Shown: positions 51,524 to 60,892, counted from the first letter of the stretch. The stretch: DNA of 64,000 bases from DATKJS01 sp964551995 (GCA_964551995.1 CAZKFD010000017.1:1-64000); one strand, 5' to 3'. Notes: generated by a model not told the origin, from the letters alone. Translations and numbers: made by a program.

Positions 51524-52815
51524 GAATAATTCCCCATGATGATGCCGGCGATATCCTCGATGGCTAGGTCCTGCCCGGGATCCTCGGCCGCCCAGAAAAA
51601 CGCGTCGTCCCAAGTGTGCATGCCCTGGAGGCTCGTCCGGCCGAAGACGTCCGTCTTCCGCGTGGAGCCCTTCATGTCGAAGCCCGGCTCGGCCAGCACG
51701 AGAAGGTCGGGCCCCTTTGGCGTCTCCTGGCCCGAATAGATGTTTTCGGCGAGAAAGACATCGCGGACGACTCGGCGCCCTCCGTATTCGATCGCCCGGA
51801 GCTTCCCCGCGATCTCCTGGCGAAGGCCGGCCCGCTCCGACTCCTCGACGGTGCCTCTCGGAAACCGGCCCCTCACGTTGAGATAGATCCGGTTGGGGTC
51901 CAGGGCGAAGGCGCGGCTCCCGGCCGCTACGGCGTCCAGCCCCTCCGGCTCGGGATGGTCGAAGCCCAGGTAGCCGTTATCCGAGAGCCAGGCATTGAGG
52001 GACACTTCCTGGACGATCCCGGTGAAGCCGTGGTCCGAAAGGATATAGAGGCCCTTCTCGCTTCCGGCTGCCCGGATGTAGGCCCGGGCGATTTTTTCGA
52101 TCAGATGGTCGACGCGGCGGTAATAATCCAGGAATTTCTGATGGAAAGCATGCGAGGAATCCTCGTAGGCCGTCCAGAGGAGATGATGGAGCCTGTCGGT
52201 TCCCGTGACGACGAGCTCGAAGAAGTCCCAGGGCTCGGCCCAGAAATAATCCATGGCCTTCTCCCGGGCAGCCATCGTTTTTTCGAGCTCCTGCCAGAGG
52301 ACCCCGGGGTCCTCCCGGGACTTTAGCGTGTCGATGTCGATCTGGTAGCCCATGCGCTCGAGCGCCGCCCGCTGCGTGGGCGGATAGACCGCCTTGCCCA
52401 TATCGACGGCCACAAATCCCGAGACGAGGACGCCGTTTATCGGCCGGGCGGGATAGGTCGAGGGCTGGTTGAGGACGATGACCCTCTTCCCCTTTCCTCC
52501 GAGGGTGTCCCAGAACGTCGGCGTCCGCACGTCGGCGAAGTTCGGGAACCGCACGTCATACGAGCCGGGCTTGAAGTCGGTGAAGCCGAAGATGCCGTGC
52601 CCGCCGGGATTGCGTCCGGTCATGAAATTGGTCCAGCTGACGGCGGAGATCTCGGGCAGACTGGCCTTCATCTTGCGCAGGTGGCCGTCTTCGATCAGGC
52701 GGGCCATCGCGGGCATGACGCCCTTGAGCGCCAGGTCGACAATCATGCCGTAGGGAACGCCGTCCAGGCCGATGACGCACGCGCGGTTCTTTTTGCGTGT
52801 CTTGAACAGAGCCAT
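51520..52815 (-). CDS. cytoplasmic alkaline phosphatase superfamily phosphodiesterase
   Basis: A 431 aa paralogue without a signal peptide or membrane helix; it begins MALFKTRKKNRACVIGLDGV. Conserved sites are ISAVSWTNFMTGRNPGGHGI (Ser nucleophile position), GTDRLHHLLW, ILSDHGFTGI and MHTWDDAFFWA. It is the shortest of the three, lacking the large insertion. It heads the cluster: a -35/-10 pair ends 11 bases before the ATG with no clear SD, suggesting a leaderless start. Confidence 0.9.
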   Translation of the reverse strand: MALFKTRKKNRACVIGLDGVPYGMIVDLALKGVMPAMARLIEDGHLRKMKASLPEISAVSWTNFMTGRNPGGHGIFGFTDFKPGSYDVRFPNFADVRTPTFWDTLGGKGKRVIVLNQPSTYPARPINGVLVSGFVAVDMGKAVYPPTQRAALERMGYQIDIDTLKSREDPGVLWQELEKTMAAREKAMDYFWAEPWDFFELVVTGTDRLHHLLWTAYEDSSHAFHQKFLDYYRRVDHLIEKIARAYIRAAGSEKGLYILSDHGFTGIVQEVSLNAWLSDNGYLGFDHPEPEGLDAVAAGSRAFALDPNRIYLNVRGRFPRGTVEESERAGLRQEIAGKLRAIEYGGRRVVRDVFLAENIYSGQETPKGPDLLVLAEPGFDMKGSTRKTDVFGRTSLQGMHTWDDAFFWAAEDPGQDLAIEDIAGIIMGNYS

Positions 52816-52826
52816 CTTAAAAACCT

Positions 52827-52856
52827 ATTCTACACCCATAAATGATGGGGCGTCAA
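52827..52856 (-). promoter_or_regulatory. promoter of the phosphodiesterase cluster, start-codon proximal
   Basis: Minus strand: -35 TTGACG (52851-52856), 18-base spacer, -10 TAGAAT (52827-52832). Eleven bases separate the -10 from ATG 52815. Confidence 0.6.
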
Positions 52857-53177
52857 TGAGTTCTGCCCGACCCGGCCCGGCGCCCGGCATTCCCTCGCCG
52901 GGACCTGTCCGGCCGCACGCAGGACATGACTCAGGAAGACCTCCTCGAGCACCGCCCCTTCGATCGAGACAGACTCATTGATGACCGTCTTGGGAACGGC
53001 CGTAGACCGTGTATTTTTGGGCCAGGTGGGGGAATTCCGTGGCTTCGATCATACCGCGCCGGACGCGCGGAACTGGCATTCCTGGCCCGGAACGCCGCCC
53101 GGGACGACGATGAGACTATTTTGATGCCTCTACTTTATCGCGGTTCGCGGCCAGGGAAAAATGCCGGCCCGCGGCAT
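52857..53177. other. intergenic region without a confident gene; possible coding relics
   Basis: About 320 bases between two divergent promoters. No open frame has a good start and recognisable product. On the minus strand one frame reads VINESVSIEGAVLEEVFLSH (within 52926-52995), resembling left-handed beta-helix repeats of nucleotidyltransferases, and an overlapping frame reads MIEATEFPHLAQKYTVYG; these may be remnants of a lost gene. The evidence is thin. Confidence 0.3.
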
Positions 53178-53206
53178 TTGACATTCCCTCCCCGAGGTTG
53201 TTAAAT
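53178..53206 (+). promoter_or_regulatory. promoter of the class III aminotransferase gene
   Basis: -35 TTGACA (53178-53183, perfect), 17-base spacer, -10 TTAAAT (53201-53206, 4 of 6). A start near 53213 leaves about 14 leader bases before ATG 53227. Confidence 0.6.
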
Positions 53207-53226
53207 GAAGGACTCCGCGAGAACCC

Positions 53227-54624
53227 ATGGACAGAATGAGCCGGCTCCGGACGCACCTGGTCCGGGAATACCGGAGGAAGACGCCGAAGAGCCTCGCCGT
53301 TTTCCGGCGGGCGGAAAGAGTGATGATCGGCGGCGGAAGCCACACGATCCGGCTCTGGCGTCCGTATCCGTTTTTTGCCGCCCGCGCCGACGGCCCGACC
53401 GTCCGGGACGTCGACGGAAACTCCTACATCGATTACTGGCAGGGGCACTATGCCAATGTCCTGGGGCACAACCCCCGTTTCGTCCGCTGGCGGATTGCGG
53501 CGAGCCTCGAGCGGGGCGCCCTCCATACCGGGTTCGAAGCCGGTCATCAGATCGAATTGGCCGAGCTCATCCTCCGTCAGCTCGGCGATCCGGAGCAGAT
53601 GGTCCGCTTCACGACCTCAGGGACGCTGGCCACGATGTACTCCGTGATGCTGGCCGAGGGATTTACCGGCCGCGACCTCATTCTCAAGGTCGGGGGCGGC
53701 TGGCACGGGGCCTCACCCTACCTCCTCAAGGGTATCAAATACCAGCCCGGGACGGGCTTCGAAGGCGACGAGTCCGCCGGTGTCCTCCAGGACATTCTGC
53801 GCCGCACGCTGGTCACGCGGTTCAACGATGCCCAGCACCTCGAGGACGTTATCAAGACTCACGGCGACCGGATCGCCTGCTTCATCATGGAGCCTTTCCT
53901 GGGCGTCGGCGGCTTCCTGCCGGCCACGAGGGAGTACCTGGTTCTGGCGAGGGAGTGGACGGCCCGGTACGGGATCGTGCTCATTTTCGACGAGGTCATC
54001 TCCGGCTTTCGCTTCTGTCCCTCGGGCGTTCAGAGCCTCTACGGCGTCCGACCGGATATCACCGTGTTCGGGAAGATCATCGGCGGCGGGCACGCCGTCG
54101 CCGCGGTTGTCGGGCGGCCCGAGATCATGGAGGGCTGCAAGACCGGAAAAGGGCTGCGCGGGCGCGTGCGGTTCGACGGCGGGACTTTCTCCGCCCATTC
54201 CGAGTATATGCGGGCCGGCCTGATCATGCTTCGCCACTTGATCCGTTATGGCGGGACGATCTACCCGCGCCTCGCCCGGTCGGGAGAGATGCTGCGCGCC
54301 GGTGTCCACGGCGTCTTCGAAGCCGAGGGCGTTCGAGCGATCTGCACAGGCCACGGCAACGACGTCGTCCCGGGAAGCTCGCTCATCATGGTCCATTTCC
54401 CGGTGCAGGACAGCGTTCCACGGAGCGCTGAGGACCTCCAGGACGAGAGGCGGTCCGACGTCGAGCTCCGCGAGGACATCTTGAAGCTGGCCCTCCTCGT
54501 GGAGGGCGTCAACGTCGTCCACGGCGGGGGGGCCGTATCGGCGGCCCATTCCCGCTCGGACCTCGAGCGGACGGTCGAAGCTTATGCGGCCTCGGCCCGC
54601 CTTTTCAAGAAATATCTTTACTGA
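53227..54624 (+). CDS. class III aminotransferase (glutamate-1-semialdehyde aminomutase-like)
   Basis: A 465 aa PLP enzyme of the HemL-like branch: VIGGGSHTIRLW-type start (MIGGGSHTIRL), DVDGNSYIDYWQGHYANVLG, FTTSGTLATMYSVMLAEGFT (PLP phosphate), IFDEVISGFRF (cofactor Asp) and the lysine block ITVFGKIIGGGHAVAAV. True HemL binds tRNA-derived glutamate semialdehyde for haem; HemL-like homologues act on varied substrates, and no haem genes are near. The unusual middle GGTFSAHSEYMRAGL is near the usual GTFSGNP motif. Convergent with the GH78 gene. Confidence 0.9.
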   Translation: MDRMSRLRTHLVREYRRKTPKSLAVFRRAERVMIGGGSHTIRLWRPYPFFAARADGPTVRDVDGNSYIDYWQGHYANVLGHNPRFVRWRIAASLERGALHTGFEAGHQIELAELILRQLGDPEQMVRFTTSGTLATMYSVMLAEGFTGRDLILKVGGGWHGASPYLLKGIKYQPGTGFEGDESAGVLQDILRRTLVTRFNDAQHLEDVIKTHGDRIACFIMEPFLGVGGFLPATREYLVLAREWTARYGIVLIFDEVISGFRFCPSGVQSLYGVRPDITVFGKIIGGGHAVAAVVGRPEIMEGCKTGKGLRGRVRFDGGTFSAHSEYMRAGLIMLRHLIRYGGTIYPRLARSGEMLRAGVHGVFEAEGVRAICTGHGNDVVPGSSLIMVHFPVQDSVPRSAEDLQDERRSDVELREDILKLALLVEGVNVVHGGGAVSAAHSRSDLERTVEAYAASARLFKKYLY

Positions 54625-54661
54625 GGGACCGGACGACTCCGACCCCGGCCGTGAACTCCGC

Positions 54662-57364
54662 TCAATCCGGCTTTCTGACCTCGAAGAGATACGCTCCGCT
54701 CCCCGTTTCGAAGACCGCCGCTCCCTCCTCCCGCCCCGCGGGAGTGAGCCCGGGGACGGCCTCTCCGGTCTTGAGCCCGCGCCAGACCGTTTTTCCGGAT
54801 TCGATAACGGGCCCGTCCGGCCAGAGCAGAGGGATGTGGATTCTGGCCGCGGCCCCGACGGGGATGAGGACTTCGAGGCTGAACGACGCTTCGCCTCTCT
54901 TCCAGGCCGAGCGGACCGGGCCGCGGACGGTCCTCAGGTCCGCCTCGGCGGACACGAGGTCGCCCAGGACGAGGGGTTTGACCCGGACCTTGCGCCAGCC
55001 GGGCTCGACGGGGGACAGGCCAGCGATCGTCCTGTAGAACCAGGCATCGATGCTCCCCAGCATGATGTGGTTTTGGGAATTCATGGCCCGGCCCGTCAAC
55101 CTTTCCCACCTTTCCCAGAGTGTCGTCGCTCCCTCCTCGATCATGTAGCCCCAGCCCGGATAGCTTCTCTGTGTGGCGAGCCGATAGGCCGTCTCGGCCC
55201 GGCCATTTCGCGTCAGAACATCCAGGAGGTACCGGGTTCCCAGGATGCCCGTGTCGACATGAAAATCCTGATGCTCCTCGACGCTGCGGATCAGGCTTTC
55301 GAGGATCTTCGGCTTCTTTTCTGGCGGAACCATGTCCAGATAGAGCGGCAGCGTATTGGAGGTCTGGTTCGGATACCGGTCGATGCGGCTGACCCGGATC
55401 GCGGCGTATTGCCCTTCTTCGAGGAAGACCGCGTTGAAGGCGGAGACGATGCTTTCGGCCAGCTTGTCGTAATCTCTGGCGTCCTCGTTCCGGCCGAGGA
55501 CCCGGGCGATCTTCGCGAGGATGAGGACGTCGTGGCAATAGTACCAGGTCGCCGTGAGCTCTATGGGCGTCTTCTTGGGGACGATGCTCCCAGGCGGGCA
55601 CCAGTCGCCGTACTTTCCCAGCCCTTTGATGATATGGCCGCCGGCGTTCGACTTGAGAAACTCGACGTACTTCTTGAGATAGGGATAGTGACGGGCCAGG
55701 ACGCGTCCGTCCTCGTAATGCTCGTAGTGAAGCCAGAGGAGCGCCGCGTAGGCCGCACTCCAGGCCGGGTCGGCGGGATAGAGTTTGGCCAGATACGGCG
55801 GCACGACGTCGGGCAGGCTGCCGTCCTCCTTTTGGGCGAGACGGATGTCTTCGAGGAACTTGGCGTAGAAGCCGGACATATCGAAGTTGAAGACGGCTTC
55901 CTCGGCCGAGAGGTGGGCATCGCCAAGCCAGCCCTGCCGCTCATCCCGTTGCGGACAGTCGGTGGGGACGCTCATCAGGTTCGAGAGCTGTCCCCAGAGG
56001 ACGTTCTGATGGATGCGGTTGACGAGGGCGTTGGAGCAGGAAAAGGACCCGGCGCGCGGGACGTCCGAGTGGACGAAGCACCCCTCGAGCGTTTCGAAGG
56101 AGGGCTCGCCCGGGTAGCCGGAGATCTCGGCATAACGGAAGCCGTGATAGGTGAAGCGGGGCTCGTAAGTTTCGTCGTCGTCACCTTTCAGGATGTAGAT
56201 GTCCGTCGCTCGCGCGTTCTCCGCGGAGCCCGTATTGATAGAACCGTCCTCGTGGACGAGCTCGGCGTGCCGCAGCCGGACCTCGGCCCCGCGCGGGCCG
56301 CGGACGCGCAGCCGCACCCAGCCGGAGAAGTTCTGGCCGAAATCGAAGACCCAGGTCCCGGGGGCCGGTGAAATGAGGCCGACAGGCTTGAGGATCTCCG
56401 TCACCCGGACCGGCGGCATGAGCTGAGAGACCAGGGGAGGGCCGGGGACGACCACGGCCTTCGCCCAGCAGGAATCGTCGAACCCGGGCGCATCCCATCC
56501 CGGCATCTCGAGCCGTGCATCGTACTTCTCCCCGAAATAGAGTCCGTTTTCTTGGAGCGGGCCCGGGGAGGTCCGCCAGCCATCGTCGGTCTGGACGACC
56601 GTGCGCTCCCCGCTTTCGCCTTCGATCTCGATGCGGAAGGCGGCCTTGGGAAAGTCGTAGCCGAAGGCCTTGATATGGCGGCCGTTTCCGAGGACGATGC
56701 CGACGGCGTTCCGGGACTGCAGAAGGGCTGTGATGTCGAATGTCGAATAGAGGGCCCGCTTCTTATAATCCGTCCACCCGGGGTCCAGGACACGGTCGCC
56801 GACTTTCTGTCCGTTAATCCGGAGTTCGCAACAGCCGAGGCCGGAGATAAAAGCGAAGGCCATGACCGGCTTTTCGCGGAGTTCGAAGCCCTTCCGCAGA
56901 TATACGGCATGCGCCTGGGCGGATTCACCGCTGTATTCCCCCAAAACGACGCTCCCCGGCGTCCGGAATTCCCGGGTCTCTCGCGCGCTGATCCAGCGGG
57001 CCTTCCATTCGGACTCCGAAAGAAAGCCGGTGGCGAACGAGGCCGTTTCGCTCCACGGACTGAGTGCGCCGCTCCGGTCCCGCCAACGGACCCGCCAGAA
57101 ATAGCGCGTGCAGCTCAGGAGCGGCTCCCCCTTGTACTCGACCTGGAAAGCCCGCTCGTCCTCGACGAGGCTGCTGTCCCACAGGTCGCCGATGTCCCGC
57201 TCGCACAGTTCCCGGGCAGAGGAAATGAGGATCGCGTAGCCGGTCTGCGCCTCACCCCGATGCGGGCTCACGGGAAGCCAGGAAAAGCGCGGCTTGGCCG
57301 TGTCCACGCCCAAGGGCTCGGACAAAGACTCGCATTTCAGGTCAACGGGGGGCAAAGGCGTCAT
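54662..57364 (-). CDS. alpha-L-rhamnosidase, GH78
   Basis: A 900 aa enzyme releasing L-rhamnose from glycosides. GH78 domain order is seen: N-terminal fibronectin-like and beta domains (about 10-370; FSWLPVSPHRGEAQTGYAIL, GYTDYK-type DPGWTDYKKRALYSTFDI), then the (alpha/alpha)6 barrel with VPTDCPQRDERQGWLGDAHL (general acid region) and a C-terminal beta-sandwich. No signal peptide is evident, so it may be cytoplasmic and act on imported rhamnosides. ATG 57364 has AGGAGG about 7 bases upstream and is preferred to 57400. Confidence 0.94.
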   Translation of the reverse strand: MTPLPPVDLKCESLSEPLGVDTAKPRFSWLPVSPHRGEAQTGYAILISSARELCERDIGDLWDSSLVEDERAFQVEYKGEPLLSCTRYFWRVRWRDRSGALSPWSETASFATGFLSESEWKARWISARETREFRTPGSVVLGEYSGESAQAHAVYLRKGFELREKPVMAFAFISGLGCCELRINGQKVGDRVLDPGWTDYKKRALYSTFDITALLQSRNAVGIVLGNGRHIKAFGYDFPKAAFRIEIEGESGERTVVQTDDGWRTSPGPLQENGLYFGEKYDARLEMPGWDAPGFDDSCWAKAVVVPGPPLVSQLMPPVRVTEILKPVGLISPAPGTWVFDFGQNFSGWVRLRVRGPRGAEVRLRHAELVHEDGSINTGSAENARATDIYILKGDDDETYEPRFTYHGFRYAEISGYPGEPSFETLEGCFVHSDVPRAGSFSCSNALVNRIHQNVLWGQLSNLMSVPTDCPQRDERQGWLGDAHLSAEEAVFNFDMSGFYAKFLEDIRLAQKEDGSLPDVVPPYLAKLYPADPAWSAAYAALLWLHYEHYEDGRVLARHYPYLKKYVEFLKSNAGGHIIKGLGKYGDWCPPGSIVPKKTPIELTATWYYCHDVLILAKIARVLGRNEDARDYDKLAESIVSAFNAVFLEEGQYAAIRVSRIDRYPNQTSNTLPLYLDMVPPEKKPKILESLIRSVEEHQDFHVDTGILGTRYLLDVLTRNGRAETAYRLATQRSYPGWGYMIEEGATTLWERWERLTGRAMNSQNHIMLGSIDAWFYRTIAGLSPVEPGWRKVRVKPLVLGDLVSAEADLRTVRGPVRSAWKRGEASFSLEVLIPVGAAARIHIPLLWPDGPVIESGKTVWRGLKTGEAVPGLTPAGREEGAAVFETGSGAYLFEVRKPD

Positions 57365-57433
57365 CGCGGTCCTCCTGGCCGGGTCCGGGGCCCGGCCCAT
57401 CCCTTCCGGCCGCGGCCGCGCCCGCCGTCCGTC

Positions 57434-58909
57434 TTATTGGGCCTGGGCGAGGAAATAGTCCGCGACCTCGATCTGGTACGTGTCGGGGTCCAGCGCCCTG
57501 ACGATCGTTCTCGGGAACTTGCCGGTCCCCGGGTTCCTGTCGGAGAGGTCCACGACCTCGCCGTTGATCTTGTTCCCGCGCGTATCGGTGATCAATTTGA
57601 CTTTGGGCCTCATGCTGAACCGGGAGTCGGAGTTGAGGTCGAAGACGATGCCCAATTCTCCGGTGTTTAGGGCCACCAGCGTTCCGACCGGGAACAACCC
57701 CATCAGGTTGACGAACGCCTTGAGGATGACAGGGTTGAACTCAATCCCGCTCTGTTCGAGCATCAGGCTCAGGGCCTCGGCCCGGGTGTAGACCTTTTTC
57801 CGATAAACGCGCCGGGTCGTGACGGCGTCGAAAAAGTCCACGACCTTCACGATGCGGCTGAAGAGGTTGATATCGCCTTTCATGACGAAGCGGGGATACC
57901 CGGAATGGTCTTCCTTGATGTGATGCTCGAGGGCGACGTGGATCGCCCGCAGCGGAAGCCGGCGGAATTCCTTGAGGTGGATGAGCTTTTCCGCTCCCTG
58001 CTGAGGATGGCGTTGCATGATCTCGCGTTCTTCTTCGGATAACTTCGCGGGCTTGTTGAGGATGTCGATGGGCGTGTCGAGCTTGCCGAGATCGTGGAAA
58101 AAAGCCGCGATCCCCAGGTCGACGAGCTCGCTCCGGCTCAGGCCGAGCCGACGGCCCAGGGCGATGGCTAGCATGCAGACATTGACCGAGTGGTTCAGAG
58201 TGTACTCGTCGTAGTTCTTGAGATTCGTTAGACCGTGGATGAAGGGCTCGTTGTCCACGATGTGATTGAAGATCGACTGCATGAGGCGGCGCGTCGTGTT
58301 GATCTGGATCTTTTCGTTGCGCTGGTCCCGCTCGAAGCTCTCCTTGAGGTGGAGGATGCTCAGGAAGAAGATCCGGGCGGTGTCCTTATGGAGGCTGGTG
58401 AAGGTTTCGGTCGCCGAGACCGTTTCGACCGCCACGTGCCGGACGTCGGCGTCGGCGAGGTCCGCAACCAGCTTCTCGTAGGCCCCCTCTTCCATCTTCT
58501 CGCGCCGGCCGAAGACGGTGATGAAACGCGCCAGCTCCTCGAATGTCAGTCCCGAGACGAATGTCAGGCTGCTGATCTCCCGGACGCGGAATTGCTCGAG
58601 GATGAACTTGAAGATCGGGTAGGTCCCTAGCACGAACTTGAGGCGGACGTCGTTGAAGAACAGCGCGCTCTGGCGGACCTGGAACGAGGCCTTGTCCTCT
58701 TCTTGGAGGAAGGCGTTGATAGAGTCGAAGAGCATCTTCGCCTGCTCCTGGAACATCTCGTTGTTGGGCTGGTAGAGTTTGGCGTTCTTGGCCACGATGT
58801 GGAAGCGGATGAGGAGGTCCACCGCCGACTTCTGGAAGACCTTGATGTCGGGCCGCGTTTCGCGCCGGGAGGCGACCTGGCCGGGCGTCGTGATCTTGGT
58901 TTCGCTCAC
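57434..58909 (-). CDS. HD-GYP domain phosphodiesterase
   Basis: A 491 aa protein. The N-terminal half (about 25-190) is a helical/beta sensory region shared with the adjacent HEAT protein. The HD-GYP domain (about 220-400) has YTLNHSVNVCMLAIALGRRL, FHDLGKLDTP, and the GYP motif EHHIKEDHSGYP, slightly variant from HHExxDGxGYP. HD-GYP enzymes hydrolyse c-di-GMP. The C-terminal tail has a beta domain (VGTLVALNTGELGIVFDLNS). It begins 9 bases after the HEAT protein, so the two form an operon. Confidence 0.92.
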   Translation of the reverse strand: MSETKITTPGQVASRRETRPDIKVFQKSAVDLLIRFHIVAKNAKLYQPNNEMFQEQAKMLFDSINAFLQEEDKASFQVRQSALFFNDVRLKFVLGTYPIFKFILEQFRVREISSLTFVSGLTFEELARFITVFGRREKMEEGAYEKLVADLADADVRHVAVETVSATETFTSLHKDTARIFFLSILHLKESFERDQRNEKIQINTTRRLMQSIFNHIVDNEPFIHGLTNLKNYDEYTLNHSVNVCMLAIALGRRLGLSRSELVDLGIAAFFHDLGKLDTPIDILNKPAKLSEEEREIMQRHPQQGAEKLIHLKEFRRLPLRAIHVALEHHIKEDHSGYPRFVMKGDINLFSRIVKVVDFFDAVTTRRVYRKKVYTRAEALSLMLEQSGIEFNPVILKAFVNLMGLFPVGTLVALNTGELGIVFDLNSDSRFSMRPKVKLITDTRGNKINGEVVDLSDRNPGTGKFPRTIVRALDPDTYQIEVADYFLAQAQ

Positions 58910-58918
58910 GCCGCCTCC

Positions 58919-60784
58919 TTAAGCCTCCGGCCCGGTCTTTTTTCGAGCCCGGCGGGCCAGGGCCTGGGCGCAGGCCTCACGGACCCCCTTGCGGGTGGAC
59001 CGCGCTCCCTTTTCGAGCATCCCCGCCGCCTCGTCCGTGTCCATGCTCTCCAGGCCTGCGACCGCGGCCAGCTTCATCTCTTTCGTCTTCGCCGGGAGCC
59101 AGAGGGTCCTTCGGGTCAGCGTTTGGCCGAGGAAGGCCAGGGCCTCTTCTTGGCGCGTGCGCCCCAGGAAGGCCAGAATGGCCTGCTTTTCCTTGAGACT
59201 CTTCTCCCGGAAGGCCCGCGAGCCGGCCTCCGCGATGAGGTGGTCCAGGCGTGATTTCTCCTCCACGGGATTGAGCTTTATGGCGGCCTGGATGCGGAGG
59301 TCCTCGTCCTTGTCGTTGAGGAACCCGAGGAGGATCCGGTTTGCGATCTCGTCGCGGACGGCGCCGAGCGCCTGGATGGCTTCGAGCTTGATGTCTTTGT
59401 TCTTTAGACCGAGGAAGGCCGAGAAATGGGGAAGACCCTTCCTGCCGAAGTCGCGGCTGAGGAGTCCGATGACGGCCCGCGACAGGCGCGGCCTCTCGTC
59501 GCCGACGAGGCTCACCAGCACCCCCAGGTCGTCGAAATTGACCGCTCGGATGAATCCCAGGATCTTCTCGCGGGTTTCGGCCTCGGGGACGGACTCGTAG
59601 AGATCGGCAGCCAGAGGCAGGGCGGGGGATCCCAGGAGCTTGAGGAAATCGACGAGCGCGTTCCAGTCGACCGCGACGTACTTGTCGAACAGCGACATGA
59701 TGACGTCCACGGTTTGCGCGCTGATGATCTTCTTCAGGAACTCCCCGAGGAGAGCCGCTTTCTCGGGCTGGCCCGAAGCCAGGCGCTCCTGGAGCCCGCG
59801 GATCTTGTGGATGAGCGGGATCGAGAAGGAGAAGTTCCCCCGTCCGAGCTGCTCATGGTGATATTCGAGGAGGACGTCGAGGTCGGCGGAGAACGGTTCG
59901 GCCCCTTTTTCGAGGTTGAGGATCTCGACCATGAGGTTCAGGAATTCCTCGTCAGGGGCGATAGTCCGGTTGGCGCGGACCAGGGATTCGAGGCTCTGGA
60001 GCTCCGACTCCGTCAGGGTCGGGTCCATGGCTGCGGCCGGGCTCCTGCGGGCCTCTCCGGAACCATCGGTCGGGGCTTCGTCGGCGGCGGAGAAGATCTG
60101 GGGCTTGTCCTCGTCCTCGAGGCCCGGGAGGGCCGATGTCCTGAGCACCGCGTTCTGGTCGTCGGACTTCAGTTCGACCGTGCCCGTCGAGAACTTGGCT
60201 GTGTCGACGCGGATCTCGATGATTTCATGGGCGAACTCCGGCATGACGGGGACGCCGGCCCTGGCCTGCGATTCCGACCGTTCCTCGACGATCCGGTTCT
60301 CTAGGTATTCGTCGGGCGCGTAATACTGGATATTGGAGAAATCGCGCTCCCAGAGGGCCGTGACGATGTCGCTTTCGCCTGCGGGTTTTTGCGATTCGGC
60401 CTTGATGAGTTCGAGGAAATCGAGGATCTCCTCCCTCTCGAGCCCCTGATAGAAATACAGCATCTGGGTCCCGTCCTTGAAGAAGAAAAAGGGCAAACTC
60501 TTGATCGGCATCTCGTCGGTGTAGACGGTTTTTCCGCCGCAGAGGAACGAATATTCGGCGACCTGGATCTCCAGCTTTCCGCTGGCTTCGAGGAAGCTCT
60601 TGAGCTTGTGGGAGAGTTCGTCCACGAACAGCCTCACCGTGACGTGATCGGACGGATAGATCTTCATGGCCGAAACGGTGTTGGCAAGCTGATGAAGGAT
60701 GTCGCGGACTTTGTCGAGGGCTTTGGCATCGAGACTTCCGCCGCCGGTCGCGATCAGGGTGACCGAACTTTGTTTCTGGTCCAT
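58919..60784 (-). CDS. HEAT-repeat protein with N-terminal sensory-like domain
   Basis: A 621 aa cytoplasmic protein. Residues about 20-140 (MKIYPSDHVTVRLFVDELSH, LEIQVAEYSFLCGGKTVY, FYQGLEREEILDFLELI) correspond by pattern to the N terminus of the adjacent HD-GYP protein. A low-complexity middle (about 160-270) is followed by helical repeats (about 400-615; LSRAVIGLLSRDFGRKGLPH, DIKLEAIQALGAV, DLRIQAAIKLN, EMKLAAVAGLESM), a HEAT/PBS-lyase-type solenoid for protein binding. Role unknown; a partner or scaffold of the HD-GYP protein is the natural guess. SD GGAGG lies 11 bases before ATG 60784. Confidence 0.82.
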   Translation of the reverse strand: MDQKQSSVTLIATGGGSLDAKALDKVRDILHQLANTVSAMKIYPSDHVTVRLFVDELSHKLKSFLEASGKLEIQVAEYSFLCGGKTVYTDEMPIKSLPFFFFKDGTQMLYFYQGLEREEILDFLELIKAESQKPAGESDIVTALWERDFSNIQYYAPDEYLENRIVEERSESQARAGVPVMPEFAHEIIEIRVDTAKFSTGTVELKSDDQNAVLRTSALPGLEDEDKPQIFSAADEAPTDGSGEARRSPAAAMDPTLTESELQSLESLVRANRTIAPDEEFLNLMVEILNLEKGAEPFSADLDVLLEYHHEQLGRGNFSFSIPLIHKIRGLQERLASGQPEKAALLGEFLKKIISAQTVDVIMSLFDKYVAVDWNALVDFLKLLGSPALPLAADLYESVPEAETREKILGFIRAVNFDDLGVLVSLVGDERPRLSRAVIGLLSRDFGRKGLPHFSAFLGLKNKDIKLEAIQALGAVRDEIANRILLGFLNDKDEDLRIQAAIKLNPVEEKSRLDHLIAEAGSRAFREKSLKEKQAILAFLGRTRQEEALAFLGQTLTRRTLWLPAKTKEMKLAAVAGLESMDTDEAAGMLEKGARSTRKGVREACAQALARRARKKTGPEA

Positions 60785-60829
60785 ATTCCGGGCCGCCTCC
60801 GGAGGCCGGATTCAAAGCCTCCGCTCACC

Positions 60830-60857
60830 AGTGTATTGATTTTTCGCCGTTCGTCAA
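60830..60857 (-). promoter_or_regulatory. promoter of the HEAT/HD-GYP pair
   Basis: Minus strand: -35 TTGACG (60852-60857), 16-base spacer, -10 TACACT (60830-60835). It leaves a leader of about 38 bases with GGAGG. Confidence 0.55.
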
Positions 60858-60892
60858 TCGGGAAGCGGGGCCCGCGGAGATCGGGGCGGAGG

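Noticed and set aside
49397..51529. A 710-codon open frame on the plus strand opposite the membrane-anchored phosphodiesterase
   Set aside because: Same reason: charged repetitive composition, exact antisense of a well-supported gene.
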